Origin: Polytrichum commune
Lineage: Eukaryota > Streptophyta > Polytrichopsida > Polytrichales > Polytrichaceae
DNA: 60,000 nucleotides
Direction: 5' to 3'
NCBI GenBank assembly: GCA_950295325.1
Contig: OX485807.1
Span: forward strand, 15,653,001-15,713,000
Below are positions 48,550-60,000 of the stretch, in pieces (the first letter of the stretch is position 1; each line of letters begins with the position of its first letter). Below the pieces are notes generated by a model. The model had not been told where the DNA came from and made no database searches. It worked only from the letters and a program-made list of their open reading frames with translations. The position numbers and the translations under genes were made by a program.

Positions 48550-50128
48550 CTGCATATCAGTTACATGATACTGGTGAGCCTCTGTTATTTTACCAACTAT
48601 CAGGCAATTCAACCTATCACCTCTTCAACACGGATTCAAGGATAGTTTGACAACATTTCAATGGCATAGCACCGTAAAGTAAAATAGACTCAGTTTGAAA
48701 TCATGGAACACTTTCAAGATTGTTGACACTGGAAGAGACCTAAGGGGTACCATTTTCACAGCGTGCTAACTTCCACTTTGATGCAGTGCCATAATTTCGT
48801 GATTGAGTTTCTGCAAATCCACCAAAACTTAAGCTCTTGGAGAGGGTTGGTGATTCTACAGATACCAACAACAAATTCAACGACATTTAGTTATGGCATA
48901 AAACCAACAGAAGGATTTGGTTGTTATTTTACACTAAAAAACCAAGGTAGTTAGCATATAGTAGTGCAAGCCAATCATTTACGTATGTAAATATAGAGCA
49001 TCTCTGGAGCAATCTTGAGAGGATCTTGTATCCAAAAACCTGAGAAACGAAAGACTAAAGATACAGATGGCTTGATCAAGCTCCGTTCGTCTAACCACAT
49101 ATAATGTCCTGTAAGTGTGGAGCATGTCTAGAAATTTACATGAAGATTGTACAGCCATATCAAGAATTGAATTTAATGTAGCACCTGACAAAAGTTCTTG
49201 CTTCGATCCAGCACCCACAAGGTTCGCAAGAATGGCAGGGTGAACTACACGACCACGTTGAAGCTTTAACAATGATTTGCAAGACCTCAAAACCATGTCG
49301 CAGCCTTACAAGGGTGCCAGAGGATGACCACACTTGCACTTGCAACTCAAGAGGAAAAAAGTAGGACTCACAAAGTCTACCACAGGAAAGGGTTTTATCA
49401 TTATTAACAAAAACATAGAAACTTAAAAAGCAGTGCTAAATTGAAGACAACTTTGTGGCGATGTACAAGTTTAAACTAACGGAGTCCACAGATCTCCTCC
49501 GATCTCATGGTTACAGATATCAATAACCCAAGTAAAGCTTCGTGGCCGAATAGGGAGAGAGACAAATCTTGCGAAAGAGCACATTTTGAGCCGGCATAGA
49601 GTTCTTTTGGTGCCAGATGCGCCCAAATGTAGCACATAAGTTATGTCAAAAGTCTCAAGAGCAACGGGCCAAAACTTAAGAAACTGTCTACCAAAATAAC
49701 AACCTCACACGTCAATTCATGTACTCTACGAAGACACAGAATCATATATGAAAAACTAACAGACTAGGTCAGGAAGGCCACATATATTGTTGGAGCACAC
49801 ACATCAAAGCACCACGCGGCCCCGATCTAACACACTCCATCCGACCAACACATACTTGGATGAGGACGCTGACTCCGACTGAAATCTTCAACTTCGACTG
49901 AAAACCTAAGAGACTCCATAACCACAGTCAAGTGAAAACGTTAGATCTCCATACCTCCTTCAAGTGTTGCTTTTAGAAGCACAAAGACATTTGGTGTCGC
50001 CTCCAACCAAAACCCTACATCGACCCAGAAAACATCATGGTGAACCAAACGACAAGCGCACAAAGAAAGCGGCATAAGCGATGTTGTGTGAGAGAAGACG
50101 CGGAGCACTACGGCTCACGCGGAGTAAT
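48550..50128. other. No confirmed gene; one unknown minus-strand frame
   Basis: The minus-strand frame 49296-48979 (105 codons) contains LLKLQRGRVVHPAILANLVG and LNSILDMAVQSSCKFL. It looks protein-like and lies upstream of the EDR2-like fragment on the same strand, so it may be a decayed exon, but I do not recognise it. The remainder is non-coding. Confidence 0.35.
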
Positions 50129-50603
50129 GTGGCCCACGCGCATCAAGCGGCTTCGCAAATAAATGCAAGGATTGTGTTTTTTTATTCTTATGATGGTATC
50201 ATTGGTAATCGTTTTGAAGTACGCGACCACCCACTTGGAGACCCAAAAGTAGATCACTAAGTGCTTGGAGTTGGACGCTTCTACCTTAGACATGTGGGAA
50301 GCATTGAATGCGGCTTGAGGTTGGACTTGGACAATAATGTGGCCTTGGTCAAATCTATATGGGGGTCCCATCTAGTCTTGTTTTTTGGACATTATGTTTT
50401 TTGGACAACACTGTGGCCCACGCGCATCAAGCGGCTTTGCAAATAAATGCAAGGATTGTGTTTTTTTATTCTTATAATGGTATCATTGGTAATCGTTTGA
50501 AGTACGCGACCACCCACTTGGAGACCCAAAAATAGATCACTAAGTGCTTGGAGTTGGACGCTTCTACCTTAGACATGTGGGAAGCATTGAATGCGGCTTG
50601 AGT
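50129..50603. repeat. Tandem duplication, period 282 bp
   Basis: TGTGGCCCACGCGCATCAAG starts at 50129 and 50411. About 193 bp is almost identical between copies, through GTGGGAAGCATTGAATGCGG. The second copy lacks the ~55-bp GTTGGACTTGGACAATAATG segment that follows in the first. Confidence 0.9.
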
Positions 50604-50871
50604 CTTACTTTTTGGACATTATGTTTAGATAGATGTGCCAAAAACACCTAGTACGTCATTTTTAACAACAAGGAAGTACTCAATTTAAGCCTATTTTAGT
50701 TTTTTGTTTCTAGGTCTAGATTCGAGTAGTGCGCAATTTGGGATTCAATGCATCTCTATGTATTTGAACTCGTCCATGATGACTCGAAGGGCTATAGTAA
50801 AAATAATTCCCCTATAAGTTGAGGGCTAGAATCTTGGATGCTATTTCTAAAGTATATTTTTATGAAAAAAA

Positions 50872-51093
50872 TACACTAAGTAGTTTATTGAGTGTCACTT
50901 ACTATTTGGAATTACACAATGCTATAACTAGGTATCGTATATCTTTTTTTTTTGCGAACAAAGGTCAAAGTGGTTGTTTGGACACTGTAAAACATAAACT
51001 TCTTTACTTGATCAATAAATGTACATAAATAGGGAAATATATAGCATGTGTGACTCCAAATAGTATGTGACACTCAATACAATAGTTATTGTA
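50872..51093. mobile_element. 222-bp MITE, family copy 1 (diverged)
   Basis: Starts TACACTAAGTAGTTTATTGA and ends CAATAGTTATTGTA, with inner inverted blocks GTGTCACTTACTATTTGGA and TCCAAATAGTATGTGACACT. Its length is the same as that of the copy at 56578. No coding capacity. Confidence 0.75.
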
Positions 51094-53989
51094 GTTTCTA
51101 GGTTGTAGAATAGGTCATTTCGTTTTCACCTTCCCCGTGAATGAGTTTACATAGACATTACAAATCTCTAGCCTCATGTAGGATTTCACTTCCCAACACC
51201 CATCATTGGTGGTGCAATACATATCTACCCCTATAGGTATATACTATATCTAGAGAAACCTTCAGGGGTAAACCTTTGATATTTAGATTTATTAATAAAC
51301 CTATGATTTTTGCTAAATTTAACTATGATTCATGTTGAGTAATTCAACACTTTGACTATGATTAAGGTGTTAATTAGGTGTTAAATCCCGGGGGGTTTAT
51401 CCAAACATTTATGTTTTCATTGTCCTTGATGGTAGGTGTTGTGAATATTTACTCCCCCGTACATGTTGAGGATACATATAACAATCAAAGTTACCATATG
51501 AGGTATTACTCAAACCCGACATTGAACCTCAAAACAACACTATGCACCTTAGTCAAACATTTTGGGGCTATGAATTATATGACTTGCAATACATAGTGTT
51601 GGTTCTTGGGTGTGCATGCTTTGATTAAACCTTTGTCTGCAATTCGTGGATTTCATTTGATAAATTAATTTTCAATCCATGAAACAAAAAAGTCCATCAT
51701 AGGATAATCCTACCAATTAGAGCTTATTAAAGTTCTTGAATCTTGATACAAATAGCCTCACAATGTGGGAATAATTTTTTATTTATTTTTAAATGTTGTT
51801 TTATGAATTGACGTGAATGGGAGCGTCTTTGTCTGACCTAGTCATGTTCTTCCTAGCTTTAGGATAGGGTCTCACGCTATGGGAATCGTGCGGTCTTATC
51901 ACCAATTCTTTTCAAGAATAATGATATAAAATTTATGAATGTGGATTCACCATCTAGCATATTCGTAGATTGTAAAGCTATCTAGTGAGATATAGCCACA
52001 ACGTATACTTGATGTAGTGTGGCCCACATTATTCATTATCAACCCATGCAATGATAGTGCAATATGTTCACTCTTGTTGATGCAATATGATAATTCATGA
52101 AGGCGATTCTAAATTATAGTGAACTTCCCAAGAAGTCAACAGTGTCCAAAAATCCCAAGTCTTTTGGTTGATTGACCTACTCACAATGTCTTTGTATTTT
52201 TGTAAATTATGTAAACATGAAGAAGAAAAGAGTTGATGTGCCCAAGAGAAATTTTTGAAGGCCATGTACTAGTACGACCATTTTCCCTTGAAGCAAATTT
52301 AACATTTTGTAAGGCTATCAAAAAGCTATTTTGATGTTTAAATGTCCTTAAAATTGTGTGAATCTCCCTATTTACTACGTGCAATACATGGATCCTTGGG
52401 ATCAATGACAGATTTGGCTGAAGATATAGAGTTTACTAAAAGAATGAAAGTAAGCATCCATATATCTTGTCACTACATAGCCTCCCAAAAAATTACACTG
52501 GGTGGAAATGAAAAATTATAAATACTAATCATCAATTACTTTCTAAAATTGTCATGAGAACTTGGCTAAATTCATCATTCATCCATAGTAACAAAGTCTT
52601 GCAAAAATATGTGTCTTAATAATGGGCACTATTATCACTTGCATTGTTATATTATAGTCTTCCACATGCCAACACTTGGAAGGTTGAATGCGTTACCACA
52701 TATTCCTAACTTTGTGGTTCTCCAACCAATACCCTCACATTGTTTTATTCATTGTAAGGAAAAGTAAATTAGCTAATGAGTTTGAAGCAAAATTTAAAAT
52801 GTTTTGGGCAGAATGAGTTCAGTGTTGACATACCATACGTATTTCACTACCTTACTAAATCACATACATAGTACAATGGTAAACCACATGATTCACGTAG
52901 TGTCATGTAGTTGCCATAACTCTCATAACAACAATGAGAAAGTTGTTTTGTTTGTAAGGCTACTAATATAGGCATGCATTGTCCCAATTCTTTACACTTG
53001 ACACATCTTCTTAATTGGTCGCCCCACCTTTCCATAAATTCATAGAATGGTGTGATGATAAACTACCATCACCACCAATTATCCGTTTAGAATTGCAAAC
53101 TCTTGAGAACCAACGGTTAGTTACATATGAATTGGTTGAGTTTGAGAAATAACCGGTTGAAGTTGGAGACTTCAGGAGAATCACCGATCATTTTAGAGGA
53201 ATCTATAGAATATACCTCAAATGAATGAAAGCAAAACTGGAATATGTAAACATGGAACCGGCTGGATTTAGAATCACTAGGATCTTGACCGACTATGCCC
53301 AAAATTTTCCCAGGCACTGCTTGGGATTCTCCTCCTATTGAGAACCTTAAATGAAGGAATTGAACAAGCACAAATTACATTAAACTGGTGAAGGGTCTTA
53401 TCACAAAAAGACTTAGGTTAAAGATCTTTGGTTCACATTTAGATATTGTAATTTGCTTTATGTTGAACATACTTTGAGCCACACAACCTGATGTTGTGAA
53501 TGATTTTGATAAGACGTGGTGTGTCAAAGGCCTTACTACCACTAAGAGTGTTATGTGGAAGATTAGAGCCAATATGGGTATTATTACTTGATGCCCCGTG
53601 GGTCCATGGGTGGCGTTTTTCTCGCAGTGGTTTGTTTTGGTTACCTTTAGCAATTGAATCTTTTCGATTTGAACCAAAAAATTAAAATTAAAAACTCTGA
53701 GCCACACTTTACTGGTAGTTGAAATTTAGCAGTTCCAATATAGTTCAAGGTTCGTCTAGGCAAGGTTTTGGAAAATCCTAAAGGTACCAGGTTTGTCTAG
53801 GCAAAGTATTACAATAATCAATGGTCATACATGTTGCATAGTTTTGTTGACTTTTGATTCTCAAATAAATATGGTAGATTGACGAAGAAATCCAATCTCT
53901 TCTAAATTCTTTAAAATTCACATTTGATAATATCAATAAGACTTTTCTTGCTAAAAAATGGCACTCTTTCCATCTCTCAGGGAAGAAAC
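51094..53989. other. Gene-free stretch
   Basis: AT-rich; no open frame above 110 codons and no recognisable domain, RNA gene or long repeat. Confidence 0.5.
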
Positions 53990-54017
53990 TACACTAAATA
54001 TGATGTTTAGTGTCACC
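53990..54017. mobile_element. Solo end of the 222-bp MITE family
   Basis: TACACTAAATATGATGTTTA then GTGTCACC matches the left end of the family. The matching right end is not found about 222 bp downstream, so this is a truncated copy. Confidence 0.55.
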
Positions 54018-55350
54018 AATTCTAATTATGTGCTCAATACTAATAGTGAACCGCAGGATAGGTCACCAACACTAACTGTTAACTCAACATATTTGTCATT
54101 CCCTGTAATCTTTTTGGGGGATTATAGATTTACGGTGTTGTGATTATCGTTGCTTACCAAGTAGTTTTTCATCCTAATTTCAATCATCCGTGACGATATT
54201 TCATCACAAGCTGTTGACTAGAGAGGGTAGGGTTTGGCCAATGGATGAACTCATCCATCATCCATGACAATATTTCTTCACTTATTCATAAGAAGTGTCA
54301 TCTGAAAAGCTTCCATAATGACATAAATATACCATATGAAACTAAATATCATATTTATCGTAGATTACCTACATTTCAAGGACTTTTAAAAATATAAATG
54401 TGAATTGTACATGAGGCAATCATTGACATCATCACAATACAAGATCTTTGTCACTTACTACGTCTCAAATCACAGACTTGTCATCAAAACTGGACGGTGG
54501 TCCACTATCCCTTTCTCTAGAGATAATAGATTATTTCACTCTTGCTCTTATAATATGAGGCACACTTTGTACTAGAGTGTCCCCTATACAACCCCATTAG
54601 AGATAAGTTTAAATCACTATTTGAGAAGTTATTATTAGGGAACCTCAAGTCTTTCTTTCAATTATACCAACAAGTTAGTATTAGCGCCTATCTCACGGAG
54701 GCCGCTGCACTCTGCCATTGTAGGGATATTAGCCAGTTTGAAGCCACCTTGTAGGTTTTAGTCCCATTAGCCTTTCGGCTTCCTAGACTATAACATCAAA
54801 TTCATTTCATTTCTTTTTATTTGGAACGTGTCTTTAAGCCACACTAGATCACATACCACTCAATATTTATGTCATATTAAGAAAAAAAATTAGTGAATAA
54901 GGATTCTCCTCCTTAGCCACATGGATCCAAGTTGTACATATTTAGAAGATCCATGCAATAATAAAGAATTATGAAAAAAAAACCGCTTAATTGAAGTGCA
55001 CTATAGTAGTTATTATAAAACCCGGACCCTATAAACGTGAAACGACAACCTCCTCTTATTACAATCTTGATGAAATTAAGATTGTTTTAAACAATTCAGG
55101 CTTTATTCTTTATGACATGGTAATGTTTTTATAAACGTAATAGAATGATGGATCTCATAGATTCCACATGGCAAGGATAGATCCTTTAAAAGCAAAATTA
55201 GTGAGAGCAAGTTCCTCATGAGAAATGTCGGTAATTTTTGCATTTTTGGGGGAAAGAGTCATGTGGTGGCGGATGAAGGTCATGAGGTGCTACTTAAATA
55301 ACGATACTAAAAGAAAAGGCGGCAAGTGCCAAACACCCATGTGAGGCATC
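54018..55350. other. Gene-free stretch
   Basis: No gene, RNA or notable repeat seen. Confidence 0.5.
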
Positions 55351-55367
55351 AAGAGGCTTGTACTAAA

Positions 55368-55543
55368 ACCTTAAACTACCGGGTGATGGTAGAGGGATAC
55401 CCAAATCTCAAGGAAGAGGTTGGCGGTTCGAATCCCGGCTGTGAAATCTCCTCTCTACTTGACGGAAAACTTGCCAGGTGGTCAACTGCCTCCTGTGCTT
55501 GGCGTTGGCCTGTCGGCCTTCTGTCTCAAAAAAAGAAGAAAAA
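55368..55543 (+). mobile_element. tRNA-derived SINE with perfect 17-bp target-site duplication
   Basis: The 176-bp insert is flanked by AAGAGGCTTGTACTAAA at 55351-55367 and 55544-55560, an exact duplication. Inside are an A-box-like TGATGGTAGAGGG near 55384 and a consensus B box GGTTCGAATCC at 55425-55435, and it ends in an A-rich tail (CTCAAAAAAAGAAGAAAAA). These are the marks of RNA polymerase III transcription and LINE-assisted reinsertion. The perfect duplication suggests a fairly recent event. The sequence is unrelated to the candidate SINE at 7.5 kb. Confidence 0.9.
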
Positions 55544-55560
55544 AAGAGGCTTGTACTAAA

Positions 55561-56577
55561 TTGAGGATTTACTAATGGGTTCAAAATAGCACGGAGCCTT
55601 GGAGCATGTGCCCTAGGCTAGATCACATGTGTCCAAGGTTGGACCCCACCCCGGGCACGCCTCCTTCACTGCTCGGATGAAGCCCATGCTTCCTACCCAC
55701 TCCGCCCGACTTCAAAAAAGTTGTTGCTCCACCAAAGTCTTGTGTGTTCCTTTCTTTGAGAACTGTGCATTCTCTTCCATTAATGGGTTATGTACACAAT
55801 CAAGAAGAATAGTAGAACTTCTACTCATTGTTGTTTGTTTTGAGGCAATAATGTGAGTGCTATTTGGTCACTTTTCTTAACTAGACTCCTACATTCATTG
55901 GTGAGTGGTGCGGCGAGGATAAAATATCAAATACCATAAAGACACATGTTCAAAAGTGATTGGATTATGTCTTAAAGTTATTATTAACTACTCAACAATA
56001 AGTGGATGTAGGATCTTACAGAATTTTCGATGGTAGATATACAAACAAATAATTACATCAACTTCTATGACATATATTGTACACTTGGTTGCTTATGAGT
56101 TACATCTGGAGGGTGGGAAAAAAGTCTTGAATGACTTTATCAATGAATGCTAGGGTTTTACATTATACATATGATAAGGGTTCATTACCCACTCATTATT
56201 ATCCAAAAGTACATCTATATACTTATGTTAATGACTATATATGAATGTATATATATATATATATATAAAACATATACATATTGTCATTTGTATTTTTATC
56301 ATTGAAATTGTATGTGTATTGCTTGTTTTCACAACAACAAAAAAAATCCTTGTAAACAAGGGTTTTTTAGAGTATGTTGCGAACACACGTGGTTCTTGAT
56401 TTTTATGAAAGGTGCACCCCCTAGCCCTTAAATATAGTATATTGACACTTTGGTTGTGCATAACATCATTAAGCAATGTGCATTTGTTCATGTGAGCCTT
56501 GAGACTTCATTTGAATCTGCACTAGGTTGGGGCATCCCATGTGAGTGGCACCGATAGCATGTTAAAAAGTCCATAAG
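55561..56577. other. Gene-free stretch with an (AT)n tract
   Basis: No gene. A TA microsatellite lies at 56248-56267. Confidence 0.5.
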
Positions 56578-56799
56578 TACATTAAATATGATATTTAGTG
56601 TCACTTACTATTTGGAGGTGCACAATGCTATATCTTTTCTACTTTTGATGTAAAATTTTACCAAATAAAGTTGTGAATGTTCTATAATGTTCAAACAACC
56701 AATTTAACATTTGTTGGTAAAATATGAGATATATAGTAAATACATATAGCATGGCATAATTCCATATAGTAAGTGACACTAAATATCATATTTAGTGTA
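56578..56799. mobile_element. 222-bp MITE, family copy 2
   Basis: Starts TACATTAAATATGATATTTA and ends AAATATCATATTTAGTGTA. Terminal inverted similarity extends about 50 bp into each end (GTGTCACTTACTATTTGGA against ATATAGTAAGTGACAC). The inner TTCTATAATGTTCAAACAAC block is shared with the copy at 57070. Confidence 0.85.
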
Positions 56800-57069
56800 G
56801 TAGGCCTCATGAAGGTTAAGTGTGGGTGATGTTCCATACTATCACACACTCTAGTGAAGTTTGCTTTTTTGGCCATTACATCTCAAGGGCTCTCCAACAT
56901 TATAAAAATTTGCGCCAATTAAACAAGAGATTTGACCTACTGAGCCATCCCTAAATCACTTGGAACAATTTACCCACATAACCGATACTTGGCCACACTT
57001 TAAGTTGACTTCTAATGGATAGGTTGGGCCCTACACCAAGGACAAGAGGTTAATAAAAGTGGGAAATGC

Positions 57070-57290
57070 TACACTAAATATTGTATTTAGCATCACTAGC
57101 TATTTGGAATTATGCAATGCTATCATTATTTGCTATTAATGTAATTTTAAACCAAGTAAAGACATTAATGTTCTATAATGTCCAAACAACCAATTTGACC
57201 TTTGTTGGCAAAAAATGAGAAATATAATAAATAGTTATAGCATTGTGTGTTTCCAAATAGTAAGTGACACTAAATACAATATTTAGTGTA
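57070..57290. mobile_element. 221-bp MITE, family copy 3
   Basis: Starts TACACTAAATATTGTATTTA and ends AAATACAATATTTAGTGTA. The interior matches copy 2 (TTCTATAATGTCCAAACAAC). The first ~20 bases of each end are themselves nearly palindromic. I could not settle the target-site duplication. Confidence 0.85.
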
Positions 57291-57529
57291 GTGAGGCAAT
57301 AGGACGGTTCACCCACTCCTGGTGCTATTGCAACTTGTCTCAATAAAGGCCTTTAGACTCCTTAGCTATTTGCACAGGTAAGGGCATGTCATGACTACCA
57401 CATAAGGTGTCCCAAGAGCTACAACAAAGCACCTAGAGTTGTTGTAGTATAGTAGGGGCGTCTGTTCCCGATTAGACCCATCAGCAATCTACAGGCTCCC
57501 ATAATTTCGATCAAGTTCTGACTAAATTA

Positions 57530-57840
57530 CGATCAAGTTGGGACTGAATTTAGATCATGCCGGAACCAATAATGCCATGACACATGTCCTAGTTTTGAGT
57601 GCTAAAGTGAGGAGGAATGAGCAGTTTTGGTAGACTCTAGACATTGGTGATATGCTTAGGCTAACTTTTGGCTTAAAAAATTCACAATAATTTCAATCCA
57701 GGGAGTAAAATCACCAAAAATTTGCAATCCTCTTGATTTCTATCTTCCTACATGGGTAAAATTTGTACTGCCTTATACTTCTCCAAATCTAGCACAAAAT
57801 GTCTTCAGTGATCGATTATGGATGCCTCTACTCTACATAC
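57530..57840. repeat. Dispersed repeat family, copy of 22308-22640
   Basis: Shared blocks in order: GATCAAGTTGGGACTGAATT, GACACATGTCCTAGTTTTGA, GGAGGAATGA, AACTTTTGGCTT, TTTCTATCTTCCTAC, TGCCTCTACTCT. Diverged and non-coding. Confidence 0.65.
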
Positions 57841-60000
57841 ATTTTTTGCTGGGTTGCTGTAGTGGTCCTGAGTGGTACCAATAACTTGCAAGGAGCTGGG
57901 GCCATGTCCTTAGGGCTGATGACTCCTGACCCTAACCTTCAACCTAGAGGCCGTTAGATCCCACAATAGTTCCGGTGGTGTGAAAGGCGGGAGTAGCAAA
58001 CCTAAATTCAGACTGAGCATGGAGAATATCTGCACTCTGATTCAAAATTCAATCATAAAAATACCAATTTTCTAGACCCATGGAACAACATTTAGGGCCC
58101 AAGTATGTGGGAAATCCAGTTGAATCACTGAAATTGGGCTGGTGACAAAATCACTGGAGGACTAGTGGAGTATTGCAAGAGATTGTGAAATTGACGAAGA
58201 AGGTGCTGAACATGTTGATCCAGTCAGACAATTGCTTCTGTTCAAATTCATGTAGTTGCTAACTGGATTCTAAGTTGCACAATATGTAAAGATGAATGTG
58301 AGGGGAAAAGAAAGAAAGAAAAAACTAGAGCATGAGTAGCTCTAAGGACAATTGACATTGTGCATCAAAGGAATTGGTCCCCGAGGAGTGAAACTGAAAA
58401 GGAATGAAGTTTTCTGTTGTAGTCAAAAAAGGAGTAGAAAAAGAGTTTACTAAGTGCTAAGCTCTCCAAGTGGGTAGATTGAATTGTAGTGAACTTCTGC
58501 CCAGAAGCTCAGATATATTTCTGCACATACATCCACATCACATCTCATGTGAAGAACTCGTTGAGTTATCCATCGACAGTTGTAGACTTTGTGGTTGCAT
58601 TGTGTATGTTGCTCATTAATTTTCCAATTTAAACGCAAATGTTGGTGTATTTCCAATTGTGGAGATAAAAGTCAACTCATAATTGATTAATGTCCCCAAG
58701 GTACAGTCAAAAAAGTAAGATTGCTTCTGAAAAACCTTCAAAACAGTAGATGTTCTGGCATGATTCTTCCAAAGGTGAACATTGCCTATAGTTGCACCCC
58801 TCACTTAACGTGTGTAGATTTGACAAGCATTACAAAACCAAGAACTCATAAACTCTCATATGTAAACTGCAAGAGACCTATGTCATAATAAACACGTTCA
58901 GTTTGTTCATCGCAAATATCATGAACTAGGTGATGGATATGAGGAGCCCTGCCACAGTCTCTAGTAGGCGCCCAACCTACCGAGCTCAGGTAATGGCGAG
59001 TAAGTACCAAGTGCTCACTACAGCCAATGGCAGGTGACATGTGTCCATGACTAGACATAGTACTCAGGCATGGCATGTCATCAATTCCAGGTGATAATGT
59101 GCTTCCTCATATCCAATCAGGAATAAACACGTCAGTGAAATCGCTTGGCCTCATGGCTCTCAGCATAAGTGCTTGTTGTGAGGAGACGAACCTCGTGTGG
59201 ACTTCTGTTTTATGGGCATGATCTCGATGAAGCAGGTGTCCCTGAAGGATGTAATCAAGGAGATTTTAACTCCATACTGCCATTTCAAAATTCAAGGTCA
59301 ATTCCTGAAGGTCTAGGGTTTAGGATTTAGGGTTTAGGATATCCTGTAAGCCCCTAGTTGGTTAGGCTTACTATAGTTGGAACATCTTCAAACCCCTTTC
59401 TTTTGTTAACCTGATCCTTTGTACTTGTCTACTTGTGCAATGTTTGTGACTAACATTCCTACTTCAATCTTCACTTACTATAGCATTCTCTGATTTCCCT
59501 CCCACTTTTCAAGAATTGACACAGTGCAATCTGAAGAGAAAAAACCTGATGAAGGTATACACCTAGAAGATCTTGCAAAAGCAATCGATTAAAAAAATGC
59601 AAGGACTGGATATTCTGGTCCCCCAATTTGTGCAGCTAATGGATTTGGTCACCTAAAGAAACCGACAGGTAGAAATTTGCACTACACTTTCATGAATGGA
59701 AACTCTTACAAGTTGCACATAGCCTTACAAAAGAAAAATAAGTTGTGGAGGTGGGATTCATCCTACATAATCAGCAGCAGCTTGTAGTGTAACATGATCA
59801 CCCCATTCGCCATCCCTGCAGCTCCAAGATGCCAAGTCTACTTTTTGATGCTAGAATAGAAAAATGTGAATTCCATACAAAGCTCTCTATTCCAACAAAG
59901 ATAGTTATTTTCTCATCATTTTTTATCACGTGTAATTCTAACATTGGTTGATACCTACTTCAAGCTTATATAGAAACCACATCTGACCTAGTGCAGAAGA
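57841..60000. other. Gene-free stretch
   Basis: No supportable gene; open frames are below 80 codons and unrecognised. A telomere-like tract lies at 59313-59339. Confidence 0.45.
59313..59339. repeat. Short interstitial telomere-like tract
   Basis: CTAGGGTTTAGGATTTAGGG then TTTAGGA: about three to four imperfect units of the plant telomere repeat TTTAGGG. At this length it may be a telo-box-like site or a relic of break repair. Confidence 0.7.

Noticed and set aside
55384-55435. tRNA gene
   Set aside because: The A and B boxes belong to a SINE with TSD and A-rich tail; no complete cloverleaf.

Overview
The window is plant nuclear DNA, AT-rich, with short GT-AG introns, many decayed mobile elements and few intact genes. 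The best evidence for the organism is a gene whose product joins a protein kinase, an NB-ARC domain and leucine-rich repeats in that order. This kinase-NBS-LRR (PNL) architecture is known as a moss class of immune receptor. A land-plant myosin VIII fragment fits this, and so do two transposase-like genes of types I associate with moss genomes. I read it as a moss. The species cannot be settled from the sequence alone.

Layout. 0-2 kb: a broken MULE-like transposase gene with a GCM/WRKY-like zinc finger. 2-8.5 kb: non-coding, with palindromes, a 29-bp minisatellite and a probable tRNA-derived SINE. 8.5-15.6 kb: two diverged copies of a ~2.4-kb element, each starting at a (CT)n tract and carrying a TATA-like box and a decayed gag-like start. 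16.3-21.2 kb: a chimera of gene fragments, the end of a myosin VIII motor followed by the C-terminal half of an EEIG1/EHBP1 N-terminal-type C2 family gene. Both keep introns, both are broken, and the second is cut by a 390-bp inverted-repeat element. 21-31.9 kb: dispersed repeats, microsatellites and a displaced LRR fragment. 31.9-36.6 kb: a long two-exon gene of a transposase-like family I cannot assign, damaged only by two in-frame stops. 36.8-44.85 kb, minus strand: the kinase-NB-ARC-LRR gene, three exons joined in phase 0, 2,533 codons. 45-60 kb: mostly gene-free, with a broken EDR2-like START-domain gene, a SINE with a perfect 17-bp target-site duplication, and three 222-bp inverted-repeat elements plus a fragment of a fourth.

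The highlight is the receptor's third exon. It contains 30 complete tandem copies of a 144-bp (48-residue, two-LRR) unit, all in frame, and a 31st unit cut by a stop. Beyond the stop the array continues in the same frame as decayed units. A further piece sharing a diagnostic variant lies 8 kb away, on the far side of the transposase-like gene. Differences between units concentrate at predicted solvent-exposed beta-strand positions, the pattern expected of a recognition surface that expands and diversifies by unit turnover.

Exon joins, frames and repeat counts were worked out by hand from the sequence. Family names rest on recognising conserved motifs, without a database search.
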